A stretch of 64,000 nucleotides of DNA from Arcobacter acticola. GTDB lineage: Bacteria > Campylobacterota > Campylobacteria > Campylobacterales > Arcobacteraceae. Under the pieces are notes generated by a model, which saw only the letters and a program-made list of their open reading frames with translations, did not search any database and was not told where the DNA came from. Below, in pieces: positions 1 through 8,577 of the stretch; the first letter of the stretch is position 1, and every line of letters begins with the position of its first letter. The stretch is taken from assembly GCF_013177675.1 (NCBI RefSeq), contig NZ_CP042652.1, forward strand, positions 434,001 through 498,000. Direction: 5' to 3'. The translations under genes and the position numbers were made by a program.

Positions 1-717
1 AAAAGTAATATGAGCTAGAAAAAGATGTTCATAAATATATCTTGCACTTATTTTATGTTTTATTTCTTGATTATTTAGAAAATCTTCAAACTTTTTTATT
101 TCATTTTGTTCAAAAGTTGTTTTTGTATTTTTAATAGTGTCATCAACAGCACCTTGTTTTAGCCATGTCATTAAAAGATTGTATTCATGTTTTTTTAGCG
201 CTGGAAATCCATAAGGCATACCTTTATGAGGGTTTTCTTCAAAAAAAGTTGCTAATTCATCTTTATCTTTAACGCAAGTTAATTCATCTGTTTCAGGTGA
301 ATACTCTCCTATAATCTGTGGGTTTGTATCTTTTTGAAAAAGGTATTGCATCATTATAGATTCATTTGAATTTTCTAAACTATCTACCATTGAGAAAAAT
401 CCTTTTTCTCTCCATTGTTTTTCATTAACAGCATCAATAAAAAGTCTAGTTGGACTATCTGCACTTATTCTATTTGCATAGATATCTTTTTTTGAAGCTC
501 CCCTTTCTAATCCTTCAAAAGAAGATAGTTTCAATTGGCAAGGTGAGTTATAACAAGAGTGACAAGAAACACATCTATTGTCTAATATAGGTTTTATATC
601 TTGTGTAAAAGATATGTGTTTTTCTACTGTATCAAATTTTACAGGATCAAGTGGTTTAACTGAACATGCTGTAAATATAAAAGCAAAAATGGTGATGATA
701 ATGAGTTGAATTTTCAT
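1..717 (-). CDS. cti: Fatty acid cis/trans isomerase (Cti), N-terminal part, runs off the window
   Basis: The 239 visible residues start with a lipoprotein-like signal (hydrophobic stretch ending FTACS near residue 18) followed by a haem-binding-type CVSCHSCYNSPCQLKL motif at about residues 49-64. The CxxCH followed by CYxxPCQLK is characteristic of the periplasmic c-type cytochrome isomerase that converts cis to trans unsaturated phospholipid acyl chains in situ under solvent or heat stress. The start ATG at 717 is preceded by an AGGAA ribosome site. Only the N-terminal third of a protein usually near 750 residues is present, because the gene leaves the left edge. It is transcribed divergently from pyrB over about 100 bp. 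Family call from the motif is fairly firm; activity is inferred. Confidence 0.75.
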   Translation of the reverse strand, partial: MKIQLIIITIFAFIFTACSVKPLDPVKFDTVEKHISFTQDIKPILDNRCVSCHSCYNSPCQLKLSSFEGLERGASKKDIYANRISADSPTRLFIDAVNEKQWREKGFFSMVDSLENSNESIMMQYLFQKDTNPQIIGEYSPETDELTCVKDKDELATFFEENPHKGMPYGFPALKKHEYNLLMTWLKQGAVDDTIKNTKTTFEQNEIKKFEDFLNNQEIKHKISARYIYEHLFLAHITF

Positions 718-818
718 AATAAAGAGTTCCTAAAAAATTTAAGTTTCTTTATTATACAAAAAGTTTTATTTTTTAAAGAGCTTTTTGCTAAAATCAAAAC
801 TAAAATTAAAGGAAAAAA

Positions 819-1697
819 ATGCAGCACTTAATTAGAACTTCGGATTTTTCAAAAGATGAGATTTTAGGCTTATTTGATGACGCTAGAGAATTTTTAAAAT
901 TTGAACCAAATGAAATTTTAAAAGGGAAAATAATAGTTACACTATTTTTTGAAAATTCTACAAGAACAAGAAGTTCATTTGAAATTGCAGCTAAAAGATT
1001 AGGTGCTGAGGTTGTATCTTTAGATGTTAGCACATCATCTGCATCAAAGGGTGAAACTATATTTGATACAGTTGCAAATATAAATGCAATGAAACCTGAT
1101 GCAATCATTATCAGACACTCAGAGTGTGGTTTACCTGAATCACTTGCTGGATATGTTGATTGTCCTATTATTAATGCAGGCGATGGTAAACATGCCCATC
1201 CTACACAAGCTTTACTTGATTTATTTACTATATATGAACATTTTAATGGAAACACTGAAGGTAAAAAAGTGGCAATCGTGGGAGACGTAAGAACTTCAAG
1301 AGTTGCTGGATCTAATAGAAGATTATTACCAAGATTTGGAATGGATGTTAGTTTTATTTCACCTGAGTGTTTTAGATATGATGGAGACGAATTTAAAACT
1401 TATATCCATATTTCAGATGTTATTGATGACCTTGATGTAATTATGAGTTTAAGAACACAACTTGAAAGACATTCAGAAATTTATTTTGAGTCTTTAAATG
1501 AATATGCAAAAGATTATTGTATAACAAATGAAGTAGTAGGAGATAGAGATATCTTATTATTACATCCAGGTCCTGTAAATAGAAATGTTGATATTAGTGA
1601 TGACATGTTAAAAGACCCAAGATGTAAAGTATTAACACAAGTTACAAATGGTGTTGCTATTAGAGCTGCTGTTTTAAAGAAATTAATATTAGCTTAG
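819..1697 (+). CDS. pyrB: Aspartate carbamoyltransferase catalytic subunit
   Basis: Cytoplasmic enzyme joining carbamoyl phosphate and aspartate, the committed step of pyrimidine synthesis. The 292-residue length fits catalytic chains (about 300). The carbamoyl-phosphate loop STRTR is at residues 47-51, the SASKGET loop with the active-site Lys77 at about 74-80, and HPTQALLDL at 127-135, with HPGPVNR near the C-terminus. No regulatory pyrI follows; the next gene is pabB, one base after the stop. The start ATG has an AAAGGA site seven bases upstream. The 3' neighbours belong to p-aminobenzoate synthesis, so an operon pyrB-pabB-pabC is likely from the spacing. Identification is secure. Confidence 0.96.
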   Translation: MQHLIRTSDFSKDEILGLFDDAREFLKFEPNEILKGKIIVTLFFENSTRTRSSFEIAAKRLGAEVVSLDVSTSSASKGETIFDTVANINAMKPDAIIIRHSECGLPESLAGYVDCPIINAGDGKHAHPTQALLDLFTIYEHFNGNTEGKKVAIVGDVRTSRVAGSNRRLLPRFGMDVSFISPECFRYDGDEFKTYIHISDVIDDLDVIMSLRTQLERHSEIYFESLNEYAKDYCITNEVVGDRDILLLHPGPVNRNVDISDDMLKDPRCKVLTQVTNGVAIRAAVLKKLILA

Positions 1698-1698
1698 T

Positions 1699-2670
1699 TT
1701 GAGTATAGATTTAATAAAAGAAAAATTAAATAAATTTGGTTCAAAAAAAGAACCATTTTTATTTGTTTTATCTTATAACTTAGAAGAGTTTTATATTGAA
1801 AAACTCTCAGAACTTCCAAATAATATTAGATTTGAGTTAAACTCAAAAGAACATCATAAATCTAAAATAAATAAAAAATATAAACTAGAAAAATTCCCAA
1901 TATCTTTTGATGAATACAAAAAAAAGTTTGATTATATTCAAGAGCAAATAAAAAGTGGAAATTCATATCTTTTAAATCTAACTGCTCAAACAAAAATAAA
2001 AAGTACTTTAACTTTGGATGAAATATATGATAGTGTTAGTGCAAAGTTTAAACTAAGATTTCAAAATATTAAAGATGATTTCGTTTGTTTTTCACCTGAG
2101 CGGTTTATTGAAATTAAAAAAAATAAAATTTATACTTATCCAATGAAAGGCACCATTGATGCTTCAATTACAAATGCACAAGCTAGAATATTAGGTGATT
2201 TAAAAGAAATGGCTGAGCATACAATGGTTGTTGATTTATTAAGGAATGACTTGGGAATAGTATCTTCAAAAGTAAGAGTAAATAAATTTAGATTTTGTGA
2301 GAAAATAAATGCAGGGGATAAAAAACTTTTACAAGTAAGCTCTAAAATATCAGCTCATTTAGAAGAAAATTGGAATGAGAGAATAGGGGATATTTTAACT
2401 TCTATTTTACCAGCTGGCTCAATTACAGGAACTCCAAAGAAAAGCACTGTAGAAATTTTGGATAATATTGAAAAATATGAAAGAGGTTTTTATACGGGAA
2501 TTTTTGGTGTTTATGATGGAGTGAATTTAGATTCTTCTGTTATGATAAGATTTATTGAAAAAAATCAAAATGGAGAAACTTTTTATAAAAGTGGTGGTGG
2601 AATTACTTGTGATTCAAATGCTTCTTTAGAATATCAAGAGCTTATAGATAAAATTTATTTACCCCTTTAA
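1699..2670 (+). CDS. pabB: Aminodeoxychorismate synthase component I (PabB), short form
   Basis: Chorismate-utilising enzyme that aminates chorismate to 4-amino-4-deoxychorismate on the way to p-aminobenzoate and folate. The protein has 323 residues, matching the compact PabB form that lacks the long N-terminal domain of TrpE. Visible family motifs are SGNSYLLNLT (about 94-103), PMKGTID (about 149-155), the EMAEHTMVVDLLRNDLG stretch (about 170-187) and PAGSITGTPK (about 234-243). The TTG start lies one base after the pyrB stop, so translation is probably coupled; no strong ribosome site is visible. A separate aminodeoxychorismate lyase-like gene follows 12 bases later, a combination that is fused in some bacteria. 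The glutamine amidotransferase subunit PabA is not in this window. Confidence 0.9.
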   Translation: MSIDLIKEKLNKFGSKKEPFLFVLSYNLEEFYIEKLSELPNNIRFELNSKEHHKSKINKKYKLEKFPISFDEYKKKFDYIQEQIKSGNSYLLNLTAQTKIKSTLTLDEIYDSVSAKFKLRFQNIKDDFVCFSPERFIEIKKNKIYTYPMKGTIDASITNAQARILGDLKEMAEHTMVVDLLRNDLGIVSSKVRVNKFRFCEKINAGDKKLLQVSSKISAHLEENWNERIGDILTSILPAGSITGTPKKSTVEILDNIEKYERGFYTGIFGVYDGVNLDSSVMIRFIEKNQNGETFYKSGGGITCDSNASLEYQELIDKIYLPL

Positions 2671-2682
2671 AAAGGATTTACT

Positions 2683-3255
2683 ATGGAAGAAATAAAATAC
2701 TTTGAAACTATCAAATGTGATGATTATGAGATTTTTAATTTAGATTATCATAATAAAAGAATTGCAAATACAATAGGACTAAATATAAAATTACAAGAGT
2801 ATGTTTATCCAGCTAGTTCAGATTTACTAAGATGTAAAGTCATATATAATAATGATGAAATACTAGATGTAGAATATTTTACTTATAAAAAAAGAGAAAT
2901 AAAGTCTTTTAAACTAATTAACGATGACAAAATAAGCTATTCAAAAAAATATTTAAATAGGGATGCTTTAGATAAATTATTTGAAAAAAGAGATGCTTGT
3001 GATGAGGTTATAATTATAAAAAACAATATTGTCACAGATACAAGTATTGCAAATATTGCTATTTATTATGAAAATACTTGGATAACGTCTAAAAATTGCT
3101 TATTAAAAGGTACAACTAGAGATAGATTAATAAATGACAAAATTTTGATTGAAAAAGATATCACTGTTGAAATGTTAAAAGAAGCAACAAAAATAGCACT
3201 TATGAATGCTATGATTGATTTTGATATTAAAGAGGATTATTCACTTAAAACATAA
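2683..3255 (+). CDS. pabC: Class IV aminotransferase-fold protein, probable aminodeoxychorismate lyase
   Basis: Probable PLP enzyme converting 4-amino-4-deoxychorismate to p-aminobenzoate and pyruvate. It is short (190 residues against about 270 for E. coli PabC), but carries FETIKCDDYEIFNLDYHNKRI at the N-terminus, the usual PabC-like opening FETI..D....L..H..R, then DTSIANIAI and KGTTRDRLI towards the C-terminus, which match the class IV signature ETSxxNIF and GxxR. It sits 12 bases after pabB with a ribosome site (AAAGGA), which supports the pathway call. The last 19 bases overlap the 3' end of the opposite-strand LapG-like gene. A branched-chain aminotransferase-like role is less likely given the context. 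Confidence 0.8.
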   Translation: MEEIKYFETIKCDDYEIFNLDYHNKRIANTIGLNIKLQEYVYPASSDLLRCKVIYNNDEILDVEYFTYKKREIKSFKLINDDKISYSKKYLNRDALDKLFEKRDACDEVIIIKNNIVTDTSIANIAIYYENTWITSKNCLLKGTTRDRLINDKILIEKDITVEMLKEATKIALMNAMIDFDIKEDYSLKT

Positions 3256-3878
3256 ACTTTATTTAGAAGTTTATTCCACCTATCTTCTTTTCCCCAATTT
3301 ATTTTTATCTTTTCGGTAAATCTATTTTGTGTGAATTTATAAGAATCATTTTCATTAAAAGCAAATTTAGGTATTAGTTTTTTTCTTTTTGTAAGAGGAA
3401 TCACTTTAAAACTTAGATTGTCTAATACTAAAGGAGTAGAGTTTTTATTATCTAAATATAAAAGAACCATATGTGAATTTCTCTCACCTTTTATATCCAC
3501 AACCCCAAAGTAAAGCTTTTCTTTTGGAATGTTGAGTTCTAGTAGTGTAAAATATTTTGCTATTGCATAATCTTCACAATCTCCATGGCCTTGAAGTAAG
3601 AACTCTTTTGGTGTTGACCAGTAATCAATAGAAGAAGAAGTTGAAATATCATGAGCTGGTAAAATTCTATTTATAAATGAATTCACATGGGATAATTTTC
3701 TTATAAGCTCATAATCTTTTACTTTTATTTTTAGTGTTTGATATTTATCTATTCTATTTAGAATAAAAGATTTTTTTGTAGAATTATTAATATAGTTAAT
3801 ATCTTTTTCATTTAACTTGAATTCATATGCAAAGGCATAATTTAATAAGATAAGGATAAGGAAAATAAGTTGTTTCAT
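3237..3878 (-). CDS. LapG-like periplasmic transglutaminase-type cysteine protease
   Basis: A 213-residue secreted protein: hydrophobic signal at residues 2-17 (cleavage probably after AFA), then a bacterial transglutaminase-like cysteine protease domain. A Cys-His-Asp triad can be read: Cys101 in GHGDCEDYAIAKYF, His136 in NSHMVLL and Asp153 in LVLDNL. The GDCEDYAIAKY and LVLDNL pieces are the hallmark of LapG, the calcium-dependent protease that cuts the N-terminus of giant retention-module adhesins when the LapD receptor is not holding it. No LapD or adhesin gene lies next to it here, so the substrate is unknown. It ends convergently with pabC, overlapping 19 bases. Confidence 0.82.
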   Translation of the reverse strand: MKQLIFLILILLNYAFAYEFKLNEKDINYINNSTKKSFILNRIDKYQTLKIKVKDYELIRKLSHVNSFINRILPAHDISTSSSIDYWSTPKEFLLQGHGDCEDYAIAKYFTLLELNIPKEKLYFGVVDIKGERNSHMVLLYLDNKNSTPLVLDNLSFKVIPLTKRKKLIPKFAFNENDSYKFTQNRFTEKIKINWGKEDRWNKLLNKVYVLSE

Positions 3879-3918
3879 AAGCTATAATAACATTTAATTT
3901 TAAAAATAGGGATTAATT

Positions 3919-4353
3919 ATGATTAATGATATTATAGAAGATATAGATTATAAAAAGCTAGTTGAAGCTCAAATAAAAGAAAATGTGACATTTTTATTAA
4001 ATAAGAATCAAGAATTCTCAATCACTGCAAATATTGAATCAGCTACATTTACTCCTGAATTACCAAAAGTAATAAAAGAAAGTATGCATAAATTCTCACT
4101 ATTTATTTTGAGTAACTATACTTATTCAACAGTTCAAATAAATGATACTCATATAAGTTTTGAAGCAGGCTTTGGAAATGAAAATTTTGGAAGTGTAGTT
4201 AAAATTCCTTTACATTCTATTTTTCAAATAATCGTTGATGAATCAATTTTATATATAAATTCAGTTGCAACTGTAGATAAATTTAATAAAGATCTAAAAA
4301 AGAATTCATTTGATGTATTTAAAAATAATCCAAATAATAAAAAATTTAACTAA
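3919..4353 (+). CDS. Small conserved protein with SspB-like sequence pattern
   Basis: 144 residues, no signal peptide, no membrane segment. Not a family I can name with certainty. Residues about 50-110 read like the SspB fold: a proline-containing segment TFTPELPKVI, a hydrophobic strand FSLFILSN, then VQINDTHISFEAGF and VKIPLHSIFQIIVDES. In E. coli SspB the equivalent order is a LPGVQVPMEY segment, IVLNIAP, a strand ending in RFGG, and VSVPLAAVLAIYARE. SspB delivers ssrA-tagged proteins to ClpXP. The tail (about 125-144) is polar and Asn/Lys-rich, as expected for a flexible tether, but an obvious ClpX-binding tail motif was not seen. ATG start with AGGGAT upstream. Stands 14 bases before azlC. 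Confidence 0.5.
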   Translation: MINDIIEDIDYKKLVEAQIKENVTFLLNKNQEFSITANIESATFTPELPKVIKESMHKFSLFILSNYTYSTVQINDTHISFEAGFGNENFGSVVKIPLHSIFQIIVDESILYINSVATVDKFNKDLKKNSFDVFKNNPNNKKFN

Positions 4354-4367
4354 AAGCAATAAAAAGT

Positions 4368-5054
4368 TTGAAATATAATAATGAATTAAAAAAAGCATTT
4401 CAGGTTTCTATACCTGTAATGATGGGTTATTCTGTTTTGGGCTTTGCCTTTGGCTTACTATTAGTTTCTTTTGAATACTCATGGTACTTAGCTCCTCTAA
4501 TGTCATTATTTATATATGCAGGTGCCTTACAATTTGTTGCAATAAGCTTTTTTAATGTAAAAGCTGGAATGATTGATATAGCTATTGCTTCTTGGTTTAT
4601 AAATATTAGACAATCTTTTTATGGTTTGTCTTTACTTAAAAGATTTAAAGATACAGGTAAATTTAAAACATATTTAATATTTGGTTTAACAGATGAAACA
4701 TACGCTCTTTTAACAACAATAAAAGATGATGAATCACTAAATAAAAGATGGTACTATTTTTTTCTTACAGCTCTTAATCAATCTTATTGGTTTATAGGAT
4801 CAACTTTAGGAGCAATAATAGGATCAAATATAAAATTTAACACAGTAGGTTTAGAATTCTCCCTAACAGCACTTTTTGTTGTTCTTTGTATTGAACAATA
4901 TAAAAATTTAAGAAATTTTGTTCCTTTTTTAATAGGAACAATTGCTTCTGTGTTTTCATTAATATTTATTCCAAGTGATAAAATGCTTATAGTGTCAATT
5001 ATGATTGCTTTAGTTCTAATGTTTACTTTTAAAAATAGAGTTGGAAATGAGTAA
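4368..5054 (+). CDS. azlC: AzlC-family branched-chain amino acid exporter, large subunit
   Basis: Integral inner-membrane protein of 228 residues with several hydrophobic helices (about 15-35, 40-65, 135-155, 160-180 and 190-220). The motif MGYSVLGFAFGLLL near residue 20 and FINIRQSFYGLSLLKRF near 85-100 are typical of AzlC, which pairs with the small AzlD protein to export branched-chain amino acids and analogues. The best in-frame start is TTG at 4368; there is no clear Shine-Dalgarno sequence. The stop codon is embedded in the start region of azlD, so the two are co-translated. Substrate is inferred from the family only. Confidence 0.87.
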   Translation: MKYNNELKKAFQVSIPVMMGYSVLGFAFGLLLVSFEYSWYLAPLMSLFIYAGALQFVAISFFNVKAGMIDIAIASWFINIRQSFYGLSLLKRFKDTGKFKTYLIFGLTDETYALLTTIKDDESLNKRWYYFFLTALNQSYWFIGSTLGAIIGSNIKFNTVGLEFSLTALFVVLCIEQYKNLRNFVPFLIGTIASVFSLIFIPSDKMLIVSIMIALVLMFTFKNRVGNE

Positions 5055-5367
5055 TTATGAAATATACATAGCTATTGCTATTATGACTGTTGTTAATTAT
5101 TTTACAAGAGTTTTTCCTTTTTTATTCTTTAGAAAAAATGATTTGCCTTCTTATATCTTATTTATAGAAAAGTATTTTCCATCAGTTATTATGACTATAT
5201 TGATTTTTTATACATTAAAAGAGATCAATTTTTCTTTAGTTCCCTATGGTATGAAAGAGCTAGGTAGTATTGTTTTTACAGCACTTTTACATTTAATTTT
5301 TAAGAATTATTTAGTATCTATTTTTATAGGAACACTTTTTTATATGGGATTAGTTCAGTATTTGTAA
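5047..5367 (+). CDS. azlD: AzlD-family branched-chain amino acid exporter, small subunit
   Basis: About 106 residues with four hydrophobic segments and the N-terminal pattern NYFTRVFPFLFFRKNDLP that identifies AzlD (domain of about 100 residues). It overlaps azlC: the ATG at 5047 lies 8 bases inside the azlC stop, with TTGGAA just upstream; an in-frame TTG at 5041 is possible but less likely. It is the partner of AzlC in the export complex. The gene ends 77 bases before the convergent fabH, with a bidirectional hairpin between. Confidence 0.87.
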   Translation: MSNYEIYIAIAIMTVVNYFTRVFPFLFFRKNDLPSYILFIEKYFPSVIMTILIFYTLKEINFSLVPYGMKELGSIVFTALLHLIFKNYLVSIFIGTLFYMGLVQYL

Positions 5368-5420
5368 TCTGTAATATTTATAATTTTAGAATAGATAGTT
5401 TTAGAGTATTAAAGTAGAAA

Positions 5421-5443
5421 TAAAATAGGAAAATCCTATTTTA
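5421..5443. terminator. Bidirectional terminator between azlD and fabH
   Basis: Perfect 10-bp stem TAAAATAGGA / TCCTATTTTA with a 3-base loop, AT-rich flanks giving T-runs on both strands. Lies between two converging genes. Confidence 0.7.
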
Positions 5444-5444
5444 T

Positions 5445-6443
5445 CTATTTCTTTGGTGCGAATTTAAATAGAGCAGAGCCCCAAGTCAATCCACCACCGA
5501 AGGCGTCAAAAAGTATAGTATCACCTGCTTTTATTCTACCTTCTTCATATGCATGATTCATAGCCATAGGAATTGATGCTGCTGATGTATTACCGTATTT
5601 GTGTACAGTAACAACAGTTTGCTCATCATTAAATCCTAAAGCTTCACCTACAGCTTTTATGATTCTAAGGTTTGCTTGATGAGGAATAAAGTGATTTATA
5701 TCCTCATTTGATAGATTATGTTTTTTCATCATTACTTGAACATCTGATGTTAATGTTTTAACAGCAAGTTTGAAAGTTTCGTTACCTTTCATTTTTATAC
5801 ATGCCATTTTATTTTCTAAAACTTCAGTTGAACAAGGATGTTTACTTCCTCCACCTGGAGTTTTAATTAAATCTTCATAATTACCATCACTTGAACAATT
5901 AACATCAATAATAGCTTCATCTTTATTATCTGTAGCAGAAATGATAGCAGCACCTGCTCCATCTCCGAAAATAAAACATGTACCTCTGTCTGTATAATCT
6001 AAAATAGATGTATATGTTTCAGCACCAACAATTAGTACATTTTTTTTCATACCAGATTCAATAAATGCTTTAGCAATTGAAACAGCATATACAAATCCAG
6101 TACATGCAGCACTAATGTCAAAGGCCATAACAGGAGGTAATCCTACTTTTGCTGCAATTAAACATGCCGTTGATGGCATACATAAAAAATCAGGAGTAAC
6201 CGTGGCACAAATTACTAAATCAACATCTTCATATGCAATTCCAGCTCGTTCTATTGCAAGTTTTGCTGCTCTTGCTCCTAAATCAGATGAAGCTTCATCA
6301 ACTTCAGAAATTCTTCTTTCTTTAATACCAGTTCTTTTTGTAATCCACTCATCACTTGTATCAATAATTTTTTCAAAATCTGCATTTGTCATAATCTTTG
6401 GAGGAATATAAGCTCCAATAGATCTAAAAGCTGCATATGTCAT
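5445..6443 (-). CDS. fabH: Beta-ketoacyl-ACP synthase III
   Basis: Starts fatty acid synthesis by condensing acetyl-CoA with malonyl-ACP. 332 residues, the usual length. The catalytic triad can be read as Cys114 (SAACTGF), His255 (FIPHQANLRI, the ACP-binding loop) and Asn285 (YGNTSAAS). N-terminal SIGAYIPPK and DEWITKRTGI are typical. Last gene of the minus-strand run yceD-rpmF-plsX-fabH, 27 bases after plsX, an arrangement conserved in many bacteria. ATG start with a TAAGGA site. Identification is secure. Confidence 0.97.
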   Translation of the reverse strand: MTYAAFRSIGAYIPPKIMTNADFEKIIDTSDEWITKRTGIKERRISEVDEASSDLGARAAKLAIERAGIAYEDVDLVICATVTPDFLCMPSTACLIAAKVGLPPVMAFDISAACTGFVYAVSIAKAFIESGMKKNVLIVGAETYTSILDYTDRGTCFIFGDGAGAAIISATDNKDEAIIDVNCSSDGNYEDLIKTPGGGSKHPCSTEVLENKMACIKMKGNETFKLAVKTLTSDVQVMMKKHNLSNEDINHFIPHQANLRIIKAVGEALGFNDEQTVVTVHKYGNTSAASIPMAMNHAYEEGRIKAGDTILFDAFGGGLTWGSALFKFAPKK

Positions 6444-6470
6444 TTACATATCCTTATATTAAATATAGTA

Positions 6471-7478
6471 TTAATTAATTTCTTGTTCAGTACTATATTT
6501 TACTAATCTTTGTTCAATTATACTATCTAAATTTGAACTTGCTGCATTTATAGCTTGAAATATAGCATTTTGTATTGCTTTTGGATTAGATTTTCCATGG
6601 GCAATGATAACAGGAGCTTTAACTCCTAAAAGTGGAGCTCCTCCATATTCAGCATAATCAACTCTTACTTTTAAGTTTTTGAAAACTTTTCTCATAAGAA
6701 CTGCACCAGCAATTGAGATTAGAGATCTTTTTAAATTTTTCTTAATAATTTTACCGATTGTGTCTGCAACACCTTCGGCAGTTTTAAGTAAAATATTACC
6801 AACAAAACCATCACAAACTACAACATCAACTGTTCCTTTGAAGATATCACTACCTTCAACATTTCCTGCGAAATTTGGAATTTTTGCTAATAGTTTATAT
6901 GCTTCTTTAGTAACTTCATTACCTTTACTATCTTCTTCCCCATTACTTAATAATCCAACTATTGGTTCATCAAGTCTAAGCACATATTGCGCATACACTT
7001 GACCCATAATTGCAAATTGAAATAAGTTTTTTGCATCACTATCTACATTCGCTCCAACATCCAATACTAAAGTATTTTGGTTTTCACTTGTAGGCATTAA
7101 TGTTGCAATCGCAGGTCTACTTACGCCTTTGATTCTTCCTATTCTTAATGTTGCTAATGACATAGAAGCTCCAGAATGACCAGCGGATACTACAGCACCA
7201 GCTTTTCCTTCTCTTACTAATTCTATAGCTTTATAAATAGTTGATTCTTTTCTTTTAAGTGCATCTGTTGCAGAATCACTCATACTAATTACATCATCTG
7301 TATCTAATATTTCAATTCTTGATAAAAGGTTTTGTGGAAGTAATGGTAAAATTTCACTTTTTTTACCAACTGCAATCGCAGAGAAGTTATTGTTTTTTTT
7401 AAGCGCTGTTACTAAGCCCTCAATTATAGGTTCAGGACCGAAGTCCCCACCCATAGCATCTATTGCAATTTTTAGCAT
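6471..7478 (-). CDS. plsX: Phosphate acyltransferase PlsX
   Basis: Makes acyl-phosphate from acyl-ACP, the donor for glycerol-3-phosphate acylation by PlsY in phospholipid synthesis; a peripheral membrane enzyme. 335 residues, opening with [13 protein letters not shown], then [14 protein letters not shown] (about 100-113), [13 protein letters not shown] (about 139-151) and [15 protein letters not shown] (about 220-234), all PlsX hallmarks. The ATG shares its A with the rpmF stop (TAATG), indicating translational coupling to the ribosomal protein gene, and fabH follows 27 bases later. Confidence 0.97.
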   Translation of the reverse strand: MLKIAIDAMGGDFGPEPIIEGLVTALKKNNNFSAIAVGKKSEILPLLPQNLLSRIEILDTDDVISMSDSATDALKRKESTIYKAIELVREGKAGAVVSAGHSGASMSLATLRIGRIKGVSRPAIATLMPTSENQNTLVLDVGANVDSDAKNLFQFAIMGQVYAQYVLRLDEPIVGLLSNGEEDSKGNEVTKEAYKLLAKIPNFAGNVEGSDIFKGTVDVVVCDGFVGNILLKTAEGVADTIGKIIKKNLKRSLISIAGAVLMRKVFKNLKVRVDYAEYGGAPLLGVKAPVIIAHGKSNPKAIQNAIFQAINAASSNLDSIIEQRLVKYSTEQEIN

Positions 7479-7630
7479 TAGTTTTTGTATTCACCAGTAG
7501 TTGGATTAACCATATGAGGCATCTTCCAAGTTCCATCAACGTCTTTAACAGGTTTTTTTAATGTTATTTTATAGTGAGTTCTTCTCTTTGCTGCTCTAGT
7601 ATGAGATACTCTTCTCTTAGGTACTGCCAT
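7478..7630 (-). CDS. rpmF: 50S ribosomal protein L32
   Basis: A 50-residue basic protein beginning [20 protein letters not shown], the standard L32 N-terminus, and ending TGEYKN. It is the small Campylobacterota-type L32; the C-terminal half has no CxxC zinc motif, so it is the zinc-free variant. ATG at 7630 preceded by AAGGAGAA. Its stop overlaps the plsX start by one base. The order yceD-rpmF-plsX-fabH couples ribosome assembly with lipid synthesis, as in many bacteria. The gene is too short to appear in length-filtered gene lists. Confidence 0.95.
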   Translation of the reverse strand: MAVPKRRVSHTRAAKRRTHYKITLKKPVKDVDGTWKMPHMVNPTTGEYKN

Positions 7631-7641
7631 TTTAATTCTCC

Positions 7642-8019
7642 TTAAAATTCTTTTTCAAAATTATCACCAAGTTGTAAGCAATCCTTACAAATGTGATAGT
7701 CGCTTTTTATACTATTTAATTCACTTTCGATGATTTCATCGAAATCAATTAAATTATTTTCCACTTCAATTACTAAATATTCACTTTCATCTTTATTGTA
7801 AACACCATCACTTAATAATAAATGAAGTTCTTCATCAACTTCAATTACTTCAGCAATTCCACATCTACAACAATCAATATCAGTATTACCTAATAATACT
7901 GCGTCAACTTTTACTAATGATTGCGATATTTTACAAAAAGTACCTTCAATTTTAACTGAATTGTATTCAACTTCCAATTCCTTGGGAGTTTGAGGAACTT
8001 TTCTAAATTCTATTTTCAT
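7642..8019 (-). CDS. yceD: YceD/DUF177-family protein
   Basis: 125 residues, acidic. The YceD (DUF177) family nearly always precedes rpmF and is linked to 23S rRNA metabolism in some bacteria. Here the context is exact: it lies 11 bases before rpmF. Visible features are a CCRCG segment (about residues 50-54) and a C-terminal CKDCLQLG, two cysteine pairs resembling the metal-binding or redox pairs of the family. The start ATG at 8019 follows ndk by 26 bases, so it may share the ndk transcript. The exact function is not established from sequence. Confidence 0.8.
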   Translation of the reverse strand: MKIEFRKVPQTPKELEVEYNSVKIEGTFCKISQSLVKVDAVLLGNTDIDCCRCGIAEVIEVDEELHLLLSDGVYNKDESEYLVIEVENNLIDFDEIIESELNSIKSDYHICKDCLQLGDNFEKEF

Positions 8020-8045
8020 TATAAAACTAATTAATTAATAGATAA

Positions 8046-8459
8046 TTAACAAATTTCTTTTTGTGCAAAGAAGAAATTGATCTCATTTGCTGCATTTTCT
8101 AATGAATCTGAACCATGAACTGCATTTGCATCAATTGATTCTGCAAAATCTGCTCTAATTGTTCCAGCTGCTGCTTCTTTAGGATTAGTAGCACCCATTA
8201 ATTCTCTGTTAATAGCCATTGCATTAACACCTTCTAATACTGTAACTACAACTGGTCCTGAAATCATGAACTCAACTAAGTCTTTGAAGAAAGGTCTTGC
8301 TGCATGAACTGCATAAAAAGCTTCAGCGTCAGCTTGGCTTAATTGCATTTTTTTAGTAGCTGCAATTCTTAATCCAGCTGTTTCAAATCTGTCTAAGATT
8401 TTTCCAACTACATTTTTTGCTACAGCGTCTGGTTTGATGATTGATAATGTTTGTTCCAT
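8046..8459 (-). CDS. ndk: Nucleoside diphosphate kinase
   Basis: Balances nucleoside triphosphate pools by phosphate transfer through a phosphohistidine. 137 residues, normal length. N-terminal [10 protein letters not shown] and the catalytic His115 in NAVHGSDS are present, as are [15 protein letters not shown] residues of the nucleotide site. ATG at 8459 preceded by GAGGAA (8469-8474). A promoter -10 TATAAT lies at 8494-8499, directly downstream of the ferredoxin terminator, so ndk probably begins the transcript ndk-yceD-rpmF-plsX-fabH. Confidence 0.97.
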   Translation of the reverse strand: MEQTLSIIKPDAVAKNVVGKILDRFETAGLRIAATKKMQLSQADAEAFYAVHAARPFFKDLVEFMISGPVVVTVLEGVNAMAINRELMGATNPKEAAAGTIRADFAESIDANAVHGSDSLENAANEINFFFAQKEIC

Positions 8460-8493
8460 TACTTATATTCCTCGATTTTTTTTTAAGTCGCGG

Positions 8494-8499
8494 ATTATA
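8494..8499 (-). promoter_or_regulatory. Promoter -10 box for ndk
   Basis: TATAAT on the minus strand, 35 bases upstream of the ndk start codon, with A/T-rich sequence upstream and no clear -35, the usual form in this phylum. Confidence 0.65.
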
Positions 8500-8510
8500 C
8501 CTAAAAAATA

Positions 8511-8548
8511 AAAAAAAGGCAAGTAGTAAAAACTACTTGCCTTTTTTT
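8511..8548. terminator. Rho-independent terminator after the ferredoxin gene
   Basis: Perfect 10-bp stem GGCAAGTAGT / ACTACTTGCC (8518-8527 / 8532-8541), loop AAAA, with seven A before and seven T after, so it can work on both strands. It separates the ferredoxin gene from the ndk promoter. Confidence 0.92.
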
Positions 8549-8577
8549 ACAATAAAAATCTAGTTAATTATTTGATA

